The position numbers and the translations under genes are program-made. From positions 5,050,001-5,114,000 of the forward strand of contig NC_009937.1 of assembly GCF_000010525.1 (NCBI RefSeq): DNA of 64,000 nt, in the 5' to 3' direction. This document shows, piece after piece, positions 8,946-18,148 of this stretch (position 1 is the first letter of the stretch; each line of letters opens with the position of its first letter). Source of the stretch: Azorhizobium caulinodans ORS 571. GTDB taxonomy: Bacteria > Pseudomonadota > Alphaproteobacteria > Rhizobiales > Xanthobacteraceae. Below the pieces are notes generated by a model. It saw only the letters and a list, made by a program, of their open reading frames with translations, searched no databases and had not been told where the DNA came from.

Positions 8946-9482
8946 ATTCGCCGCCCCATGAGACCCGTCGCGCCGGAGAAGGATGGCCCGCGCGTCAACG
9001 AAGAGATCCGCATCCGCGAAGTTCAGCTGATCGACCAGGACGGTCAGAACCGCGGCGTCCTGCCCACCCGTGACGCCTTGTTGCTGGCGCAGGAGGCCGG
9101 GCTGGATCTCGTGGAGATCTCGCCCAACTCCAGCCCGCCGGTCTGCAAGATCCTCGATTTCGGCCGCTTCAAGTATCAGAACCAGAAGAAGGCCAGCGAG
9201 GCGCGCAAGAAGCAGAAGGTGGTCGAGGTCAAGGAGATCAAGCTCCGGCCCGGCATCGACACGCACGACTACGACGTGAAGATGAAGGCCATGCTCCGCT
9301 TCTTCGAGGAAGGCGACAAGGTGAAGGTCACCCTGCGCTTCCGCGGCCGCGAGATGGCGCACCAGGATATCGGCTACAAGCTGCTACAGAAGCTGAAGGA
9401 AGACGTGACCAACATCGCCAAGGTGGAAGCCGAGCCGATGCTGGAAGGTCGCCAGATGATCATGATCCTCGCGCCGCGCTGA
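8946..9482 (+). CDS. infC: Translation initiation factor IF-3, initiating at ATT
   Basis: IF-3 binds the 30S subunit, keeps subunits apart and checks the start codon. The N-domain ([20 protein letters not shown]), the lysine-rich linker ([16 protein letters not shown]) and the C-domain ([20 protein letters not shown]) are all intact. I start it at ATT 8946, giving 178 residues beginning Met-Arg-Arg-Pro, as alphaproteobacterial IF-3 proteins do, with GAGGAG 9 nt upstream. An ATG at 8958 is too far from that site. A rare ATT start is the known basis of infC self-control in E. coli, where IF-3 rejects its own start codon; the same control is inferred here. The gene is followed by a strong terminator and so is not co-transcribed with rpmI-rplT. 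Confidence 0.93.
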   Translation: MRRPMRPVAPEKDGPRVNEEIRIREVQLIDQDGQNRGVLPTRDALLLAQEAGLDLVEISPNSSPPVCKILDFGRFKYQNQKKASEARKKQKVVEVKEIKLRPGIDTHDYDVKMKAMLRFFEEGDKVKVTLRFRGREMAHQDIGYKLLQKLKEDVTNIAKVEAEPMLEGRQMIMILAPR

Positions 9483-9507
9483 GCGCGCACGAGGGATCCA
9501 GAACGGA

Positions 9508-9547
9508 AACGGCCCGCCTTCGCACTGAAGGCGGGCCGTTCTGTTTT
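9508..9547 (+). terminator. Rho-independent terminator of infC
   Basis: A perfect 13-bp stem (9508-9520 with 9528-9540, AACGGCCCGCCTT and its complement) closes a 7-nt loop and is followed by CTGTTTT. It begins 26 nt after the infC stop codon. It may also serve the converging BA14K gene. Confidence 0.9.
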
Positions 9548-9582
9548 CAGGGTTCCGTCACATGGTGCCGAACGGCACGGGT

Positions 9583-10143
9583 CTACTGGCAGGGATGGCG
9601 CAGGCCGTCATAGCCGAGATAGGTGCCGGTGCGCGGATCGAACGACCGGTACTTCGAGGCGCAATAGGCCTGCCAATTCGCGGCATTGGCCTGGTTGGCC
9701 TGATTGGCATTGGCCGCGCTTGCTGCCGCCGCGCCCAGTGCGAGGCCGCCGATCACGCCGGCCGCAACCGCAGCGCCATTGTTGTTGTAGTTATAGTAGC
9801 GGGGACCGTAATAGCCGGGGCCGCGCCAGCCGGGACCGCCCCAGCCGCGCTGGTAATAGCCCGGTCCGCGCCAGCCTGGGCCGCGCCAGCCGGCGCGGGG
9901 CCCATTGCCGCGCCAGCCGCGGGGCGGCGGCGGCCCGACGCGCGGAGCATTCGGCGCAAGCGGGTACTGGACCTGCTGGACTGGAACGGAGGTGCCGCCA
10001 CCGATCTGCATGGCGCCCGCATTGGTCGCGCCCGCACGGGCCATCTGCGCCTGTGCGGCGCCGGGTAGACCGAGCGAGCCCGCGACAGCGGCGGCAAGGA
10101 TGATCGAAGACGTGCGCCGGAAGGCGCCGATGTTCTGGGTCAT
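9583..10143 (-). CDS. BA14K family secreted protein (copy 1)
   Basis: The 186-residue protein has a signal peptide (IILAAAVAGSLGLPGAAQA), a middle region rich in Gly, Pro, Trp and Tyr built from repeats such as GWRGPG and GPGYY, a short glycine/alanine hydrophobic stretch (VAAGVIGGLALGAAAASAA), and a C-terminal BA14K-type motif YCASKYRSFDPRTGTYLGYD ending in HPC. The founding BA14K member is a Brucella immunoreactive protein; a lectin-like or envelope role has been proposed, but the function is not firmly known. The ATG at 10143 has GGAGA about 6 nt upstream. It follows a closely related copy on the same strand, 92 bp away. Confidence 0.85.
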   Translation of the reverse strand: MTQNIGAFRRTSSIILAAAVAGSLGLPGAAQAQMARAGATNAGAMQIGGGTSVPVQQVQYPLAPNAPRVGPPPPRGWRGNGPRAGWRGPGWRGPGYYQRGWGGPGWRGPGYYGPRYYNYNNNGAAVAAGVIGGLALGAAAASAANANQANQANAANWQAYCASKYRSFDPRTGTYLGYDGLRHPCQ

Positions 10144-10235
10144 TTCTGTCTCCTTCCGGAGAATAAACGCCTCAGCCGCCGGAAGGTGCCATTGCGTCAC
10201 GGGGCCGTGAACGGGCGCCCATGACGCAAGAGACC

Positions 10236-10757
10236 TCATGTGCAGGGATGCCGGCGGCCGTCATATCCCATGTAGGTGCCCGTCCGCGGATCGAACGAGC
10301 GGTACTTGGACGCACAATAGGCGTACCAGTTGGCCGGCGGCGGGGGTGGCGGCGGCGCGGCCACCGCGGATCCGACGATGACGCCCGTGGCAAAGCCCGG
10401 CGCAAAGCCCCAGCCCGGTCCATAGCCATAATAGCCGCCCCAGTAAGGTCCGGGGCCCCAGCCACCGGCACGCCAGCCCCAGGCCGGAGGCGGCGGCGGA
10501 CCCCAGCCGCCCCGCCAGCCCCAGCCGGGGCCGCCCCAACCGGGGCCGCCGCGCCAGCCGCCGCCCCAGCCGGGACCACCCCAGCCGGGCCGGTACTGAA
10601 CGCTTTCGGTGACGGGAGCGCGGGCAGCCTCGGCGGCGGGGGCCGGCAGGGTGCCAAGTTGCAGGGCGCCGGCCGCGGCGGGGGGTGGCGCCAGGGCAAG
10701 GCCCGCCATCAGCGCGAGGGCGAGCGAAGAGAGCGCGGATGTGCTGGAAATACGCAT
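10236..10757 (-). CDS. BA14K family secreted protein (copy 2)
   Basis: A 173-residue paralogue of the next gene downstream. It has a signal peptide (SSLALALMAGLALAPPPAAAG), an even more extreme Gly/Trp/Pro middle (GWGGPGWGGG-type repeats), a polyproline run (eight prolines around residue 135-142) and the same C-terminal motif YCASKYRSFDPRTGTYMGYD ending in HPC. The two copies agree almost perfectly over the last 30 residues but differ in the repeats. GGAGGA lies 6 nt before the ATG. A candidate general-stress promoter precedes it. The pair interrupts the usual infC-rpmI-rplT order on the opposite strand. Confidence 0.85.
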   Translation of the reverse strand: MRISSTSALSSLALALMAGLALAPPPAAAGALQLGTLPAPAAEAARAPVTESVQYRPGWGGPGWGGGWRGGPGWGGPGWGWRGGWGPPPPPAWGWRAGGWGPGPYWGGYYGYGPGWGFAPGFATGVIVGSAVAAPPPPPPPANWYAYCASKYRSFDPRTGTYMGYDGRRHPCT

Positions 10758-10788
10758 GGCAATTCCTCCGACGGATCCCTTTTATTCC

Positions 10789-10813
10789 AACACTTTGGCA
10801 TTCTCGGGGTTCC
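10789..10813 (-). promoter_or_regulatory. Candidate EcfG-type general stress promoter before the BA14K pair
   Basis: Read on the minus strand, GGAAC (10813-10809), a 16-nt spacer and TGTT (10792-10789) match the alphaproteobacterial EcfG consensus GGAAC-N16/17-cGTT at all but one position. It lies 32 nt upstream of the ATG at 10757. Confidence 0.4.
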
Positions 10814-11009
10814 GAACGTCGAAGATTGGCCGCTTTGACGCGCCCGGCCGGCCCGCGCCGCTTGCGTTTTCGAGCCGGCTCCTGTAACGAGTGCGGCCTT
10901 CCGAACCGGCCGGCGACAAGGGCTGCCGTGCTGGTTCTTATTGCTCACTAACAAGAGGCCGAAAGCCCCGCGCGGCAACGGGCGGCGGATCGCGGCTACG
11001 GAGAGCCAA

Positions 11010-11210
11010 ATGCCCAAGATGAAGACCAAGTCGGGAGCGAAGAAACGCTTCCGTCTGACGGGTACCGGAAAAGTTATCGCGGGGCAGGCCGGCAAGCGCC
11101 ACGGCATGATCAAGCGGACCAACAAGACGATCCGCAACCAGCGCGGCACCAACATCCTGTGCGAGAGCGATGGGCGGATCATCCGCAAGTCGTTCCTGCC
11201 GAACGGCTGA
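11010..11210 (+). CDS. rpmI: 50S ribosomal protein L35
   Basis: The 66-residue protein starts [20 protein letters not shown], the family hallmark, and is rich in lysine and arginine throughout. L35 is a small protein of the large ribosomal subunit. The ATG at 11010 is preceded by GGAGAG; the open frame extends upstream to 10941, but that extension is not L35. It forms the usual pair with rplT, 28 bp downstream. Unlike the common arrangement, infC is not immediately upstream because the two BA14K genes intervene. Confidence 0.97.
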   Translation: MPKMKTKSGAKKRFRLTGTGKVIAGQAGKRHGMIKRTNKTIRNQRGTNILCESDGRIIRKSFLPNG

Positions 11211-11238
11211 CGCCAGAACCGCGATAAGGAGCTGATCC

Positions 11239-11598
11239 ATGGCCCGCGTGAAACGTGGCGTTACCTCACACGCCAAGCACAAGAAGGTCTTCAAAGCCGC
11301 CAAGGGCTTTTACGGCCGTCGCAAGAATACCATCCGCGCTGCGAAGTCGGCCGTCGAACGGTCGATGCAGTACAATTACCGCGACCGCAAGGTGAAGAAG
11401 CGCACGTTCCGCGCGCTCTGGATCCAGCGGATCAACGCGGGTGTGCGCGAACTCGGCATGACCTACGGCCGATTTATCGATGGTCTCGGCAAGGCCGGGA
11501 TCGAGGTGGATCGCAAGGTGCTCTCGGACATCGCCGTCCATGAGCCCGAGACCCTGAAGGCCCTGGTGGAGAAGGCGCAGGCTGCCCTCGCGGCCTGA
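11239..11598 (+). CDS. rplT: 50S ribosomal protein L20
   Basis: The 119-residue protein has the expected basic N-terminal extension ([20 protein letters not shown]) and a globular C-domain ([20 protein letters not shown]). L20 binds 23S rRNA early in large-subunit assembly, and in E. coli it also represses translation of its own operon. AAGGAG lies 7 nt before the ATG. Length is normal for the family. A terminator follows 42 nt after the stop codon, separating it from pheS. Confidence 0.97.
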   Translation: MARVKRGVTSHAKHKKVFKAAKGFYGRRKNTIRAAKSAVERSMQYNYRDRKVKKRTFRALWIQRINAGVRELGMTYGRFIDGLGKAGIEVDRKVLSDIAVHEPETLKALVEKAQAALAA

Positions 11599-11640
11599 GC
11601 GACCCCGCCCGGCGCATCCCGCGCCTGACCCGAGACCCTG

Positions 11641-11673
11641 AAAGCCCCGCGCGCTCGCCGTTCGGGGCTTTTG
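11641..11673 (+). terminator. Rho-independent terminator after rplT
   Basis: AAAGCCCCG (11641-11649) pairs with CGGGGCTTT (11663-11671) around a 13-nt loop, and the downstream arm runs into TTTT. It closes the rpmI-rplT transcript ahead of pheS. Confidence 0.8.
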
Positions 11674-11753
11674 GCGTTGGGGCCGCGCGGCTATAAGCGC
11701 GCGGCGGCCGCGCCTTTTCGCCCGCCCCCCGATGGTTTCGCCAAAGGTCTGAC

Positions 11754-12863
11754 ATGTCCGCTTTCGTCCTCACCGACCATCCCGCCCTCGACGCCCTGGA
11801 GCGGGACATCGCCGGCGCCATCCTCGCCGCTTCCGGCGAGGCGGAGCTGGAGCAGGTGCGCGTCTACGCCCTCGGCAAGAAGGGCAGCGTCTCCGAGCTG
11901 CTGAAGTCCCTCGGCACCATGTCGCCGGACGAGCGCAAGGTGATGGGCCCCGCCATCAACGGCCTGCGCGACCGCGTGCAGGGCCTGCTCGCCACCCGCA
12001 AGGAGACGCTGAAGTCGGCCGCGCTCGAAGCCCGCCTCGCCACCGAGCGGCTCGACGTGACGCTCCCCACCCGCGAGACACCGGCCGAGATCGGCCGCAT
12101 CCACCCCATCGCGCAGGTGACGGAAGAACTCACCGCCATCTTCGCCGACATGGGCTTCTCCGTGGCGGAAGGGCCGGACATCGAGACCGACTTCCACAAC
12201 TTCACCGCGCTGAACTTCCCCGCCGGCCATCCGGCGCGCGAGATGCACGACACCTTCTTCCTGCCGCCCAATACGGAGGGCGAGCGGATGGTGCTGCGCA
12301 CCCACACCTCGCCGGTGCAGGTGCGCACCATGCTGGGCCAGAAGCCGCCCATCCGCGTCATCTGCCCCGGCCGCACCTATCGTTGTGACAGCGATCAGAC
12401 CCACACCCCCATGTTCCATCAGGTGGAGGGGCTGGTGATCGACAAGGGCTCGCACATGGGCCACCTGAAGTGGATCCTGCAGGAATTCTGCAAGGCCTTC
12501 TTCGAGGTGGAGAATGTGACGATGCGCTTCCGCCCGTCCTTCTTCCCCTTCACCGAGCCGTCCATGGAAGTGGACATCCAGTGTGACCGCTCGCGCCCGG
12601 GCGAGATCCGCTTCGGCGAGGGCAATGACTGGCTGGAGATCCTGGGCTGCGGCATGGTGCATCCGAACGTGCTGCGCAACTGCGGCATCGACCCGGACGA
12701 GTATCAGGGCTTCGCCTGGGGCATGGGCATCGATCGCATCGCCATGCTGAAGTACGGCATGAACGACCTGCGCGCCTTCTTCGAGGCCGACGTCCGCTGG
12801 CTCTCCCACTACGGCTTCCGCCCGCTCGACTTCCCGACGCTGGCCGGCGGGCTCTCCGCCTGA
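11754..12863 (+). CDS. pheS: Phenylalanine-tRNA ligase alpha subunit
   Basis: The 369-residue alpha subunit of the heterotetrameric class II enzyme that charges tRNA-Phe. The N-terminal coiled coil (residues 1-90) is followed by the catalytic core: motif 1 around [20 protein letters not shown]-like sequence, motif 2 with [20 protein letters not shown], and motif 3 with [13 protein letters not shown] near the C-terminus. The phenylalanine pocket region is intact. It is followed after 86 bp by pheT, its obligate partner, on the same strand. The start at 11754 gives a standard length. Confidence 0.97.
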   Translation: MSAFVLTDHPALDALERDIAGAILAASGEAELEQVRVYALGKKGSVSELLKSLGTMSPDERKVMGPAINGLRDRVQGLLATRKETLKSAALEARLATERLDVTLPTRETPAEIGRIHPIAQVTEELTAIFADMGFSVAEGPDIETDFHNFTALNFPAGHPAREMHDTFFLPPNTEGERMVLRTHTSPVQVRTMLGQKPPIRVICPGRTYRCDSDQTHTPMFHQVEGLVIDKGSHMGHLKWILQEFCKAFFEVENVTMRFRPSFFPFTEPSMEVDIQCDRSRPGEIRFGEGNDWLEILGCGMVHPNVLRNCGIDPDEYQGFAWGMGIDRIAMLKYGMNDLRAFFEADVRWLSHYGFRPLDFPTLAGGLSA

Positions 12864-12949
12864 CCTGCCCCGTCCCCCTTCGTCTGTCCGATCCCCGCGG
12901 CCGCGCGCTCGTCCAGCGCAGGCCGGCCGCCCATGAAGGCATCCGCGCC

Positions 12950-15361
12950 ATGAAGTTCACCTGGTCCTGGCTCCAAGAGCATCTGGAAACCACGCAGCCG
13001 ATGGACGCCATCGTCGAGAAGCTGTCCCTCATCGGCCTTGAAGTGGAAGGCGTCGAGGACAAGGCGAAGGCACTGAAGCCCTTCATCGTCGGTGAAGTGC
13101 TCACCGCGGAGAAGCATCCCAACGCCGACAAGCTGCGCCTGTGCACCGTCAACATTGGCACCGGCAGCCCGGTGCAGGTGGTCTGCGGCGCGCCCAATGC
13201 GCGGGCCGGCATCAAGGTGGTGTTCGCCTCCCCCGGCACGGTCATCCCCGCCACCGGGACCGAGCTGAAGATCGGCACCATCCGCGGCGTCGAGAGCCGG
13301 GGCATGATGTGCTCCGCCCGCGAGATGGGCCTCTCCGACGAGCACGACGGCATCATCGAGCTGCCCGCCGATGCGCCCATCGGTGCGCCCTTCGCGGACG
13401 TGCTCGGCCTCAACGATCCGGTGATCGAGATCGCGGTGACCCCCAACCGCGCCGACTGCCTCGGCGTCTCCGGCGTGGCACGTGATCTGGCCGCCGCCGG
13501 CCTTGGCGAACTCATGGCCCCGCGCATCGCCCCGGTGGAAGGCAAGTTCCCCGCGCCCCTCAAGGCGACGCTCGATTTCGGCGACACGCCCGCGCTCAGC
13601 CCCGCCTTCGCGCTGCGCGTGGTGCGCGGCGTGAAGAACGGCCCCTCCCCCGAGTGGCTGCAGGACAAGCTGCGCGCCATCGGCCTGCGCCCCATCAACG
13701 CGCTCGTGGACGTCACCAATTTCATGACCTTCGACCGCAACCGGCCGCTGCACGTCTTCGACCTGAAGAAGGTGACGGGGGATCTCGTGGTGCGCCGGGC
13801 GAAGGCGGGCGAGACCCTGCTGGCGCTGGACGGCAAGACCTACACGCTCGACGAGAGCATGTGCGTGATCGCCGACGACAAGGGCGTGGAGAGCCTGGCC
13901 GGCGTGATGGGCGGCGAGGAGAGCGGCTGCGACGAGAGCACCACCGACGTGGTGATCGAAAGCGCGCTGTGGGACCCCATCAACATCGCCCAGACCGGCC
14001 GCAAGCTGGGGCTGAACTCGGACGCGCGCTTCCGCTTCGAGCGGGGCATCGATCCGGCATTCACCCTGCCGGGTCTCGACCTTGCGACCCACCTCATCCT
14101 CGACATCTGCGGCGGCGAGCCCTCAGAAGTGGTGCTGGCGGGCGCCATCCCCGACACCACCCGCACCATCGCCTTCCCCCTCTCCGAGGTGAAGCGCCTG
14201 TCCGGCCTCGAAGCCTCGCGCGAGGAGATCGTCGGCGTGCTGGAAGCCCTCGGCTTCACCGTCTCCGGCTCGGGCGAGAGCGTGGACGTGGTGCCGCCCT
14301 CCTGGCGCGGCGATGTGGAAGGCAAGGCGGACCTCGTGGAAGAGGTGGTGCGCATCCTCGGCCTCGAGCGCGTGACGCCGACCGAATTCCCGCGCGAGAA
14401 CGCCCGCCGCCCGGTGCTCACCCCCCTCCAGCAGCGCACCCGCAAGGCGCGCCGGGCGCTCGCCGCGCGCGGGCTCGTGGAGGCCGTCACCTGGTCCTTC
14501 GTCTCCACGCCGCAGGCGGAACTGTTCGGCGGCGGAGCGGCGGAACTCGCCCTCATCAATCCCATCGCCTCCGACCTCTCGGACATGCGCCCCAGCCTGC
14601 TGCCGGGCCTCATCCGCTCGGGTCAGGCCAATGCGGATCGCGGTTTCGGCGATGTGGCGCTGTTCGAGGTGGGCCAGGTGTTCGCCGGTGACCGCCCGCT
14701 GGACCAGCGCCAGCAGGCCTCCGGCATCCGCCGCGCCACCGCCCGCCCGAGCGGCGCGGGCCGCCACTGGGACGGGAAGGCCGAGAGCGTCACCGCCTTC
14801 GACGCCAAGGCCGATGCGCTGGCCGTGCTCGCCGCCTGCGGCGCGCCGGTGGCCAACCTCCAGGTCACGCGCGATGCGCCCGGCTGGTATCACCCCGGCC
14901 GCTCGGGCGTGTTCCGCCTCGGCCCGAACGTGATCGGCACCTTCGGCGAACTGCACCCCTCGGTGCTGGAAGCGCTCGATGTGGCCGGCCCCGTGGTGGC
15001 GTTCGAGATCACGCTGGACCGCATTCCCGAGCCCAAGGCCAAGCCCACCAAGGTGAAGCCGCTGCTCGACCTCTCCGCCTTCCAGCCGGTGAAGCGCGAC
15101 TTCGCCTTCGTGGTGGACCGGGCGGTGGCGGCCGGCGACATCGTCAAGGCAGCGCAGGGCGTGGACAAGAAGCTCATCACCGAGGTGAACGTGTTCGACC
15201 TCTATGAGGGCGCGGGCGTCGGCGAGGAGAAGAAGTCGGTGGCCATCGAGGTCACGCTCCAGCCCCGCGAGCGCACGCTGACCGACGCCGAGATCGAGGC
15301 GGTCGCGGGCAAGATCGTCGCCGATGTGACCAAGAAGACCGGCGCCACGCTGCGCGGGTGA
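12950..15361 (+). CDS. pheT: Phenylalanine-tRNA ligase beta subunit
   Basis: The 803-residue beta subunit, of usual length. Domains in order: a B1 region starting [18 protein letters not shown], an EMAP/tRNA-binding OB-fold (residues about 40-150, [16 protein letters not shown]), B3/B4 editing domain, B5 domain, a catalytic-like core with no active site of its own, and the C-terminal FDX-ACB anticodon-binding domain (from about 710, [13 protein letters not shown]). With PheS it forms the alpha2-beta2 enzyme, and the B3/B4 domain removes mischarged Tyr-tRNA-Phe. A palindromic repeat element begins 69 bp after the stop codon. Confidence 0.97.
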   Translation: MKFTWSWLQEHLETTQPMDAIVEKLSLIGLEVEGVEDKAKALKPFIVGEVLTAEKHPNADKLRLCTVNIGTGSPVQVVCGAPNARAGIKVVFASPGTVIPATGTELKIGTIRGVESRGMMCSAREMGLSDEHDGIIELPADAPIGAPFADVLGLNDPVIEIAVTPNRADCLGVSGVARDLAAAGLGELMAPRIAPVEGKFPAPLKATLDFGDTPALSPAFALRVVRGVKNGPSPEWLQDKLRAIGLRPINALVDVTNFMTFDRNRPLHVFDLKKVTGDLVVRRAKAGETLLALDGKTYTLDESMCVIADDKGVESLAGVMGGEESGCDESTTDVVIESALWDPINIAQTGRKLGLNSDARFRFERGIDPAFTLPGLDLATHLILDICGGEPSEVVLAGAIPDTTRTIAFPLSEVKRLSGLEASREEIVGVLEALGFTVSGSGESVDVVPPSWRGDVEGKADLVEEVVRILGLERVTPTEFPRENARRPVLTPLQQRTRKARRALAARGLVEAVTWSFVSTPQAELFGGGAAELALINPIASDLSDMRPSLLPGLIRSGQANADRGFGDVALFEVGQVFAGDRPLDQRQQASGIRRATARPSGAGRHWDGKAESVTAFDAKADALAVLAACGAPVANLQVTRDAPGWYHPGRSGVFRLGPNVIGTFGELHPSVLEALDVAGPVVAFEITLDRIPEPKAKPTKVKPLLDLSAFQPVKRDFAFVVDRAVAAGDIVKAAQGVDKKLITEVNVFDLYEGAGVGEEKKSVAIEVTLQPRERTLTDAEIEAVAGKIVADVTKKTGATLRG

Positions 15362-15429
15362 GGGGCGGGGCCCCGCTCCCGGCCTGTCCGCGACGGCTTC
15401 GGGGCGGGCTCTACGTCCCCGGCCGCGTG

Positions 15430-15579
15430 TACCCCCCTCCCCGGCCCTCCCCCGCAAGGGGGGAGGGAGCACGGTGCGCGGGACGAAGAAGTGCGAGCCG
15501 TGCCAGATCGAGAGCGTGCCCCACGGGACGCACGCGACAAAGCCCTCCCCCCTTGAGGGGGAGGGTTGGGAGGGGGGTA
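15430..15579. repeat. Paired-hairpin intergenic repeat, copy A
   Basis: A 150-bp element bounded by a perfect 12-bp inverted repeat: TACCCCCCTCCC at 15430-15441 and GGGAGGGGGGTA at 15568-15579. Just inside each end is a small hairpin, CCCTCCCCC-GCAAG-GGGGGAGGG on the left and CCCTCCCCCCTTGAGGGGGAGGG on the right. The central 65 bp are not shared with the other copies at 22269 and 48512. No reading frame or transposase is inside, so it looks like a REP/BIME-like or MITE-like non-coding element. Confidence 0.85.
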
Positions 15580-15624
15580 ACGCCCGCTCCGCAAACCTGA
15601 CCTCAGAAGAGCCCCACAACCGCC

Positions 15625-17031
15625 CTAAGGCGCGAGGCTAGCCCCCTGCACGCCCAGCAGGCGCAGGGCCTGGCCGGCGGCGCGTTCGCCGGAAGCCCAG
15701 GCACCGGCCAGCGTGCCCCAGAGCGTCTCGTGGGTGTGTTCGCCAGCGAAGATCAGGCGGTTCGCCACCACTTCCGTGAACGCGCGGCGCATGTTGCCGC
15801 TGCCCGGCAGGGCGCAGGAGATGCCGCCCAGCGTCCAGGGCTCCTTGCTCCAGCGCGTCTGCACCACCTTGCCCATGCGCTTGCCGATGTCGGTGCCGAA
15901 ATCGGCGATGAGCGCCGCCTTCACATAATCGGCGCCTGCATTCGATCCGCCGTCCGAGAGGGCCTGCGCCTGCGGGCCGCCGACCTCCGCCACATGCAGG
16001 TCGCTGCCGCCGACGCGGGCTTTCAGGACCAGTGGACGCTGGGTGCCGGCCTGCACGATGATCGTCTCGTCGTCCGCCGCGCGCAGCGGGTTGCCCGGCA
16101 GCAGGAAGGCCACCTTCTCGCGGGCACCCAATGTGATGCGCTCCACCGCCGCCCGCTGGCGGGTGGGGAGCATGGGAAGGATGCGCAGCTTGCCAGCGAG
16201 CATCAGGCTTGGCGGCACGGCAACGACGACCGTGCGACCGGTCACCGTGCCGCGATTGGTGCGCACCTCGACGATGCGGCTGCCGATGTCCACGCTCGTC
16301 GCCGCCGTGTCCATGCGCACCGTAAGGGCGGAGGCGAGTTGTGCCAGCAGTGGGCCGAAGCCGTTGGGCGCCAGCAGCGCCTCCTCCCGGTCCTCGGCGC
16401 GGGAGAAGTCCACGGTCGAGACCTGATCGAGGTCCTTGGCACAGCGCAACGGCCCGACAAAGAAGCTGGCGGCGGCGCCGAAGGCCCCAAGATCGGGCGG
16501 CAGCACGCGCGCCGCCGGCAGGTCACGGCCCGCATCGCCCGCGGCGCCGATGGCGCGCTCGACCCGGCGGACAGTGGCGGCGAAATCCTCATATTGCGTG
16601 TCGGTGGCCTCGCGGGCGCCCGTGTAGAGGCGGGCCCCGCTCGGGGCGAGATCCAGCTCGCCGCCCGACTGGCGGGCGAGTTCGGCCAGCGAACTGGCCC
16701 CGGGCAGATAAAGCCGGCTCGCACCGAGATCGAGCGGCAGACCAAAGCTTGCGGTGTCGGTCAGCACCCGGCCGCCGATGCGTTTGGAGGCTTCGATCAG
16801 CGCATAGGTGCGCCCGGCGGCAGCCACCTTGCGGGCGGCAGCGATGCCGGCCGCGCCCGCGCCAATGATGATGACATCCACCGGCCCCGCCGTGCCCTGG
16901 CCGAGTGCCCGTGCAAAGGCCGGCAAGGCGAAGGCACCCGCCAGCAGCGCGCGGCGGGTGAGGCCGCGCAGGACGCGCCGGGCCTCGAAGGCCCCGTCGG
17001 CGGGGGAACGGAACGGATCAGGCGGCACCAT
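15625..17031 (-). CDS. Flavin-containing amine oxidase with Tat-type leader
   Basis: A 468-residue flavoprotein. Residues 24-45 contain TRRALLAGAFALPAFA, a twin-arginine motif followed by a hydrophobic stretch, so export in the folded state through Tat is likely. The FAD-binding fingerprint follows (VDVIIIGAGAAGIAAARKVA, then IEASKRIGGRV, the GG doublet of the monoamine oxidase family). The C-terminal FAD-binding segment is FAGEHTHETLWGTLAGAWASG. Family members oxidise amines or amino acids and produce hydrogen peroxide; the substrate is unknown. The ATG at 17031 lacks a clear ribosome binding site, so the exact start is uncertain. A cytosolic-looking relative lies at 53184-54449. Confidence 0.83.
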   Translation of the reverse strand: MVPPDPFRSPADGAFEARRVLRGLTRRALLAGAFALPAFARALGQGTAGPVDVIIIGAGAAGIAAARKVAAAGRTYALIEASKRIGGRVLTDTASFGLPLDLGASRLYLPGASSLAELARQSGGELDLAPSGARLYTGAREATDTQYEDFAATVRRVERAIGAAGDAGRDLPAARVLPPDLGAFGAAASFFVGPLRCAKDLDQVSTVDFSRAEDREEALLAPNGFGPLLAQLASALTVRMDTAATSVDIGSRIVEVRTNRGTVTGRTVVVAVPPSLMLAGKLRILPMLPTRQRAAVERITLGAREKVAFLLPGNPLRAADDETIIVQAGTQRPLVLKARVGGSDLHVAEVGGPQAQALSDGGSNAGADYVKAALIADFGTDIGKRMGKVVQTRWSKEPWTLGGISCALPGSGNMRRAFTEVVANRLIFAGEHTHETLWGTLAGAWASGERAAGQALRLLGVQGASLAP

Positions 17032-17071
17032 GGGGGAGATGTAGCACGCCCCCCGGCGTCCCGCGACGGGC

Positions 17072-18007
17072 TCAGTTCTGCCGGGTGGCGACGAAACGGG
17101 CGACTTCCGCCAGCACAGCGCCCTGCGCACCAAAGGGGGCGAGCGCACCACCGGCTTCCGCCACGAGGTCCGCGAGCAGCGCCCGCGCCCGCTCCATGCC
17201 GAGCGCCGAGACGAGCGTCGCCTTGCCCGCCTGCGCATCCTTGCCGACGGACTTGCCCAGCGCCGCAGCATCGCCCTCGATGTCGAGAATGTCGTCGGCG
17301 ATCTGGAAGGCGACGCCCAGCGCCGTGCCATAGGCGGCGAGGGCCGCGCGAGCCTCAGCATCGGCACCGCCCAGCAGTGCGCCCATCTCCACGCCAGCCC
17401 GCAGCAGCGCGCCGGTCTTCATGGCCTGAAGGGTGCGAATATCCGCCTCGGACAGCGCCTGCGGGGTGCCGCCGGAGAAGCGGCCCTCGGCCGCCAGATC
17501 CAGCATCTGCCCGCCCACCATGCCGCCGATGCCAGAGGCCCGCGCCAGCAGGCGCACGAGCGCGATGCGCACCTGCGCGTCCGGATGGGCGTCCTCGCCC
17601 GCCAGAAGATCAAAGGCCAAGGTCAGCAGGCCGTCACCGGCAAGGATCGCCGTCTCTTCCCCGAAGGCCACATGCACGGTCGGGCGCCCCCGGCGGAGCA
17701 GGTCGTTGTCCATCGCCGGCAGGTCGTCATGGATCAGCGAATAGCAATGCACGCATTCAAGCGCCGCGGCGGCGGTGATGGCCCGCGCCAGCGGCACGCC
17801 GAACAGGGCCGCGCTTTCCACCACGAGCAAAGGCCGCAGCCGCTTGCCGCCGTCGAGGGACCCGTGGCGCATGGCCGCCATCAGGTGGGACGGGCGGGTG
17901 CGCTCGCCCTCCAGTGGGGCGTCGGCCAGCGCCTCGATCAGGCGCTGCTCCGTGGCGGCGGCCACGGCCTGGAACCGCGCGGCCAGAAGGTCGGAAGGGC
18001 TGGTCAC
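17072..18007 (-). CDS. ispA: Short-chain polyprenyl diphosphate synthase (farnesyl/geranylgeranyl diphosphate synthase)
   Basis: The enzyme condenses isopentenyl diphosphate with allylic diphosphates to make C15 (or C20) precursors for quinones, undecaprenyl phosphate and hopanoids. Both aspartate-rich motifs are present: DDLPAMDND (first) and DDILD (second), along with the KTGALL and GGKRLRP segments. Starting at GTG 18007 the product is 311 residues, near the family's usual 290-310; the frame is open as far as a TTG at 18082 and no strong Shine-Dalgarno decides between them. Chain length cannot be settled by eye. Its 5' end faces divergent mtgA. Confidence 0.87.
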   Translation of the reverse strand: MTSPSDLLAARFQAVAAATEQRLIEALADAPLEGERTRPSHLMAAMRHGSLDGGKRLRPLLVVESAALFGVPLARAITAAAALECVHCYSLIHDDLPAMDNDLLRRGRPTVHVAFGEETAILAGDGLLTLAFDLLAGEDAHPDAQVRIALVRLLARASGIGGMVGGQMLDLAAEGRFSGGTPQALSEADIRTLQAMKTGALLRAGVEMGALLGGADAEARAALAAYGTALGVAFQIADDILDIEGDAAALGKSVGKDAQAGKATLVSALGMERARALLADLVAEAGGALAPFGAQGAVLAEVARFVATRQN

Positions 18008-18148
18008 GGCAGATGTCCCGGAATTGGCGATGACGAGAGCGCGGAGCGGCGCGGCATTGACGCCCGCCTCCGGTTGCCCCAACCCGTCCGGGGGGTCAAG
18101 CGCGGCAGCGGAACCTTTGCGCTAGAACCGCCGTTGCAGGAGGCAGGC

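Noticed and set aside
15430-15579. CRISPR array or transposon ends
   Set aside because: There are only two hairpin units per element, no regular spacers, no cas genes and no transposase frame.
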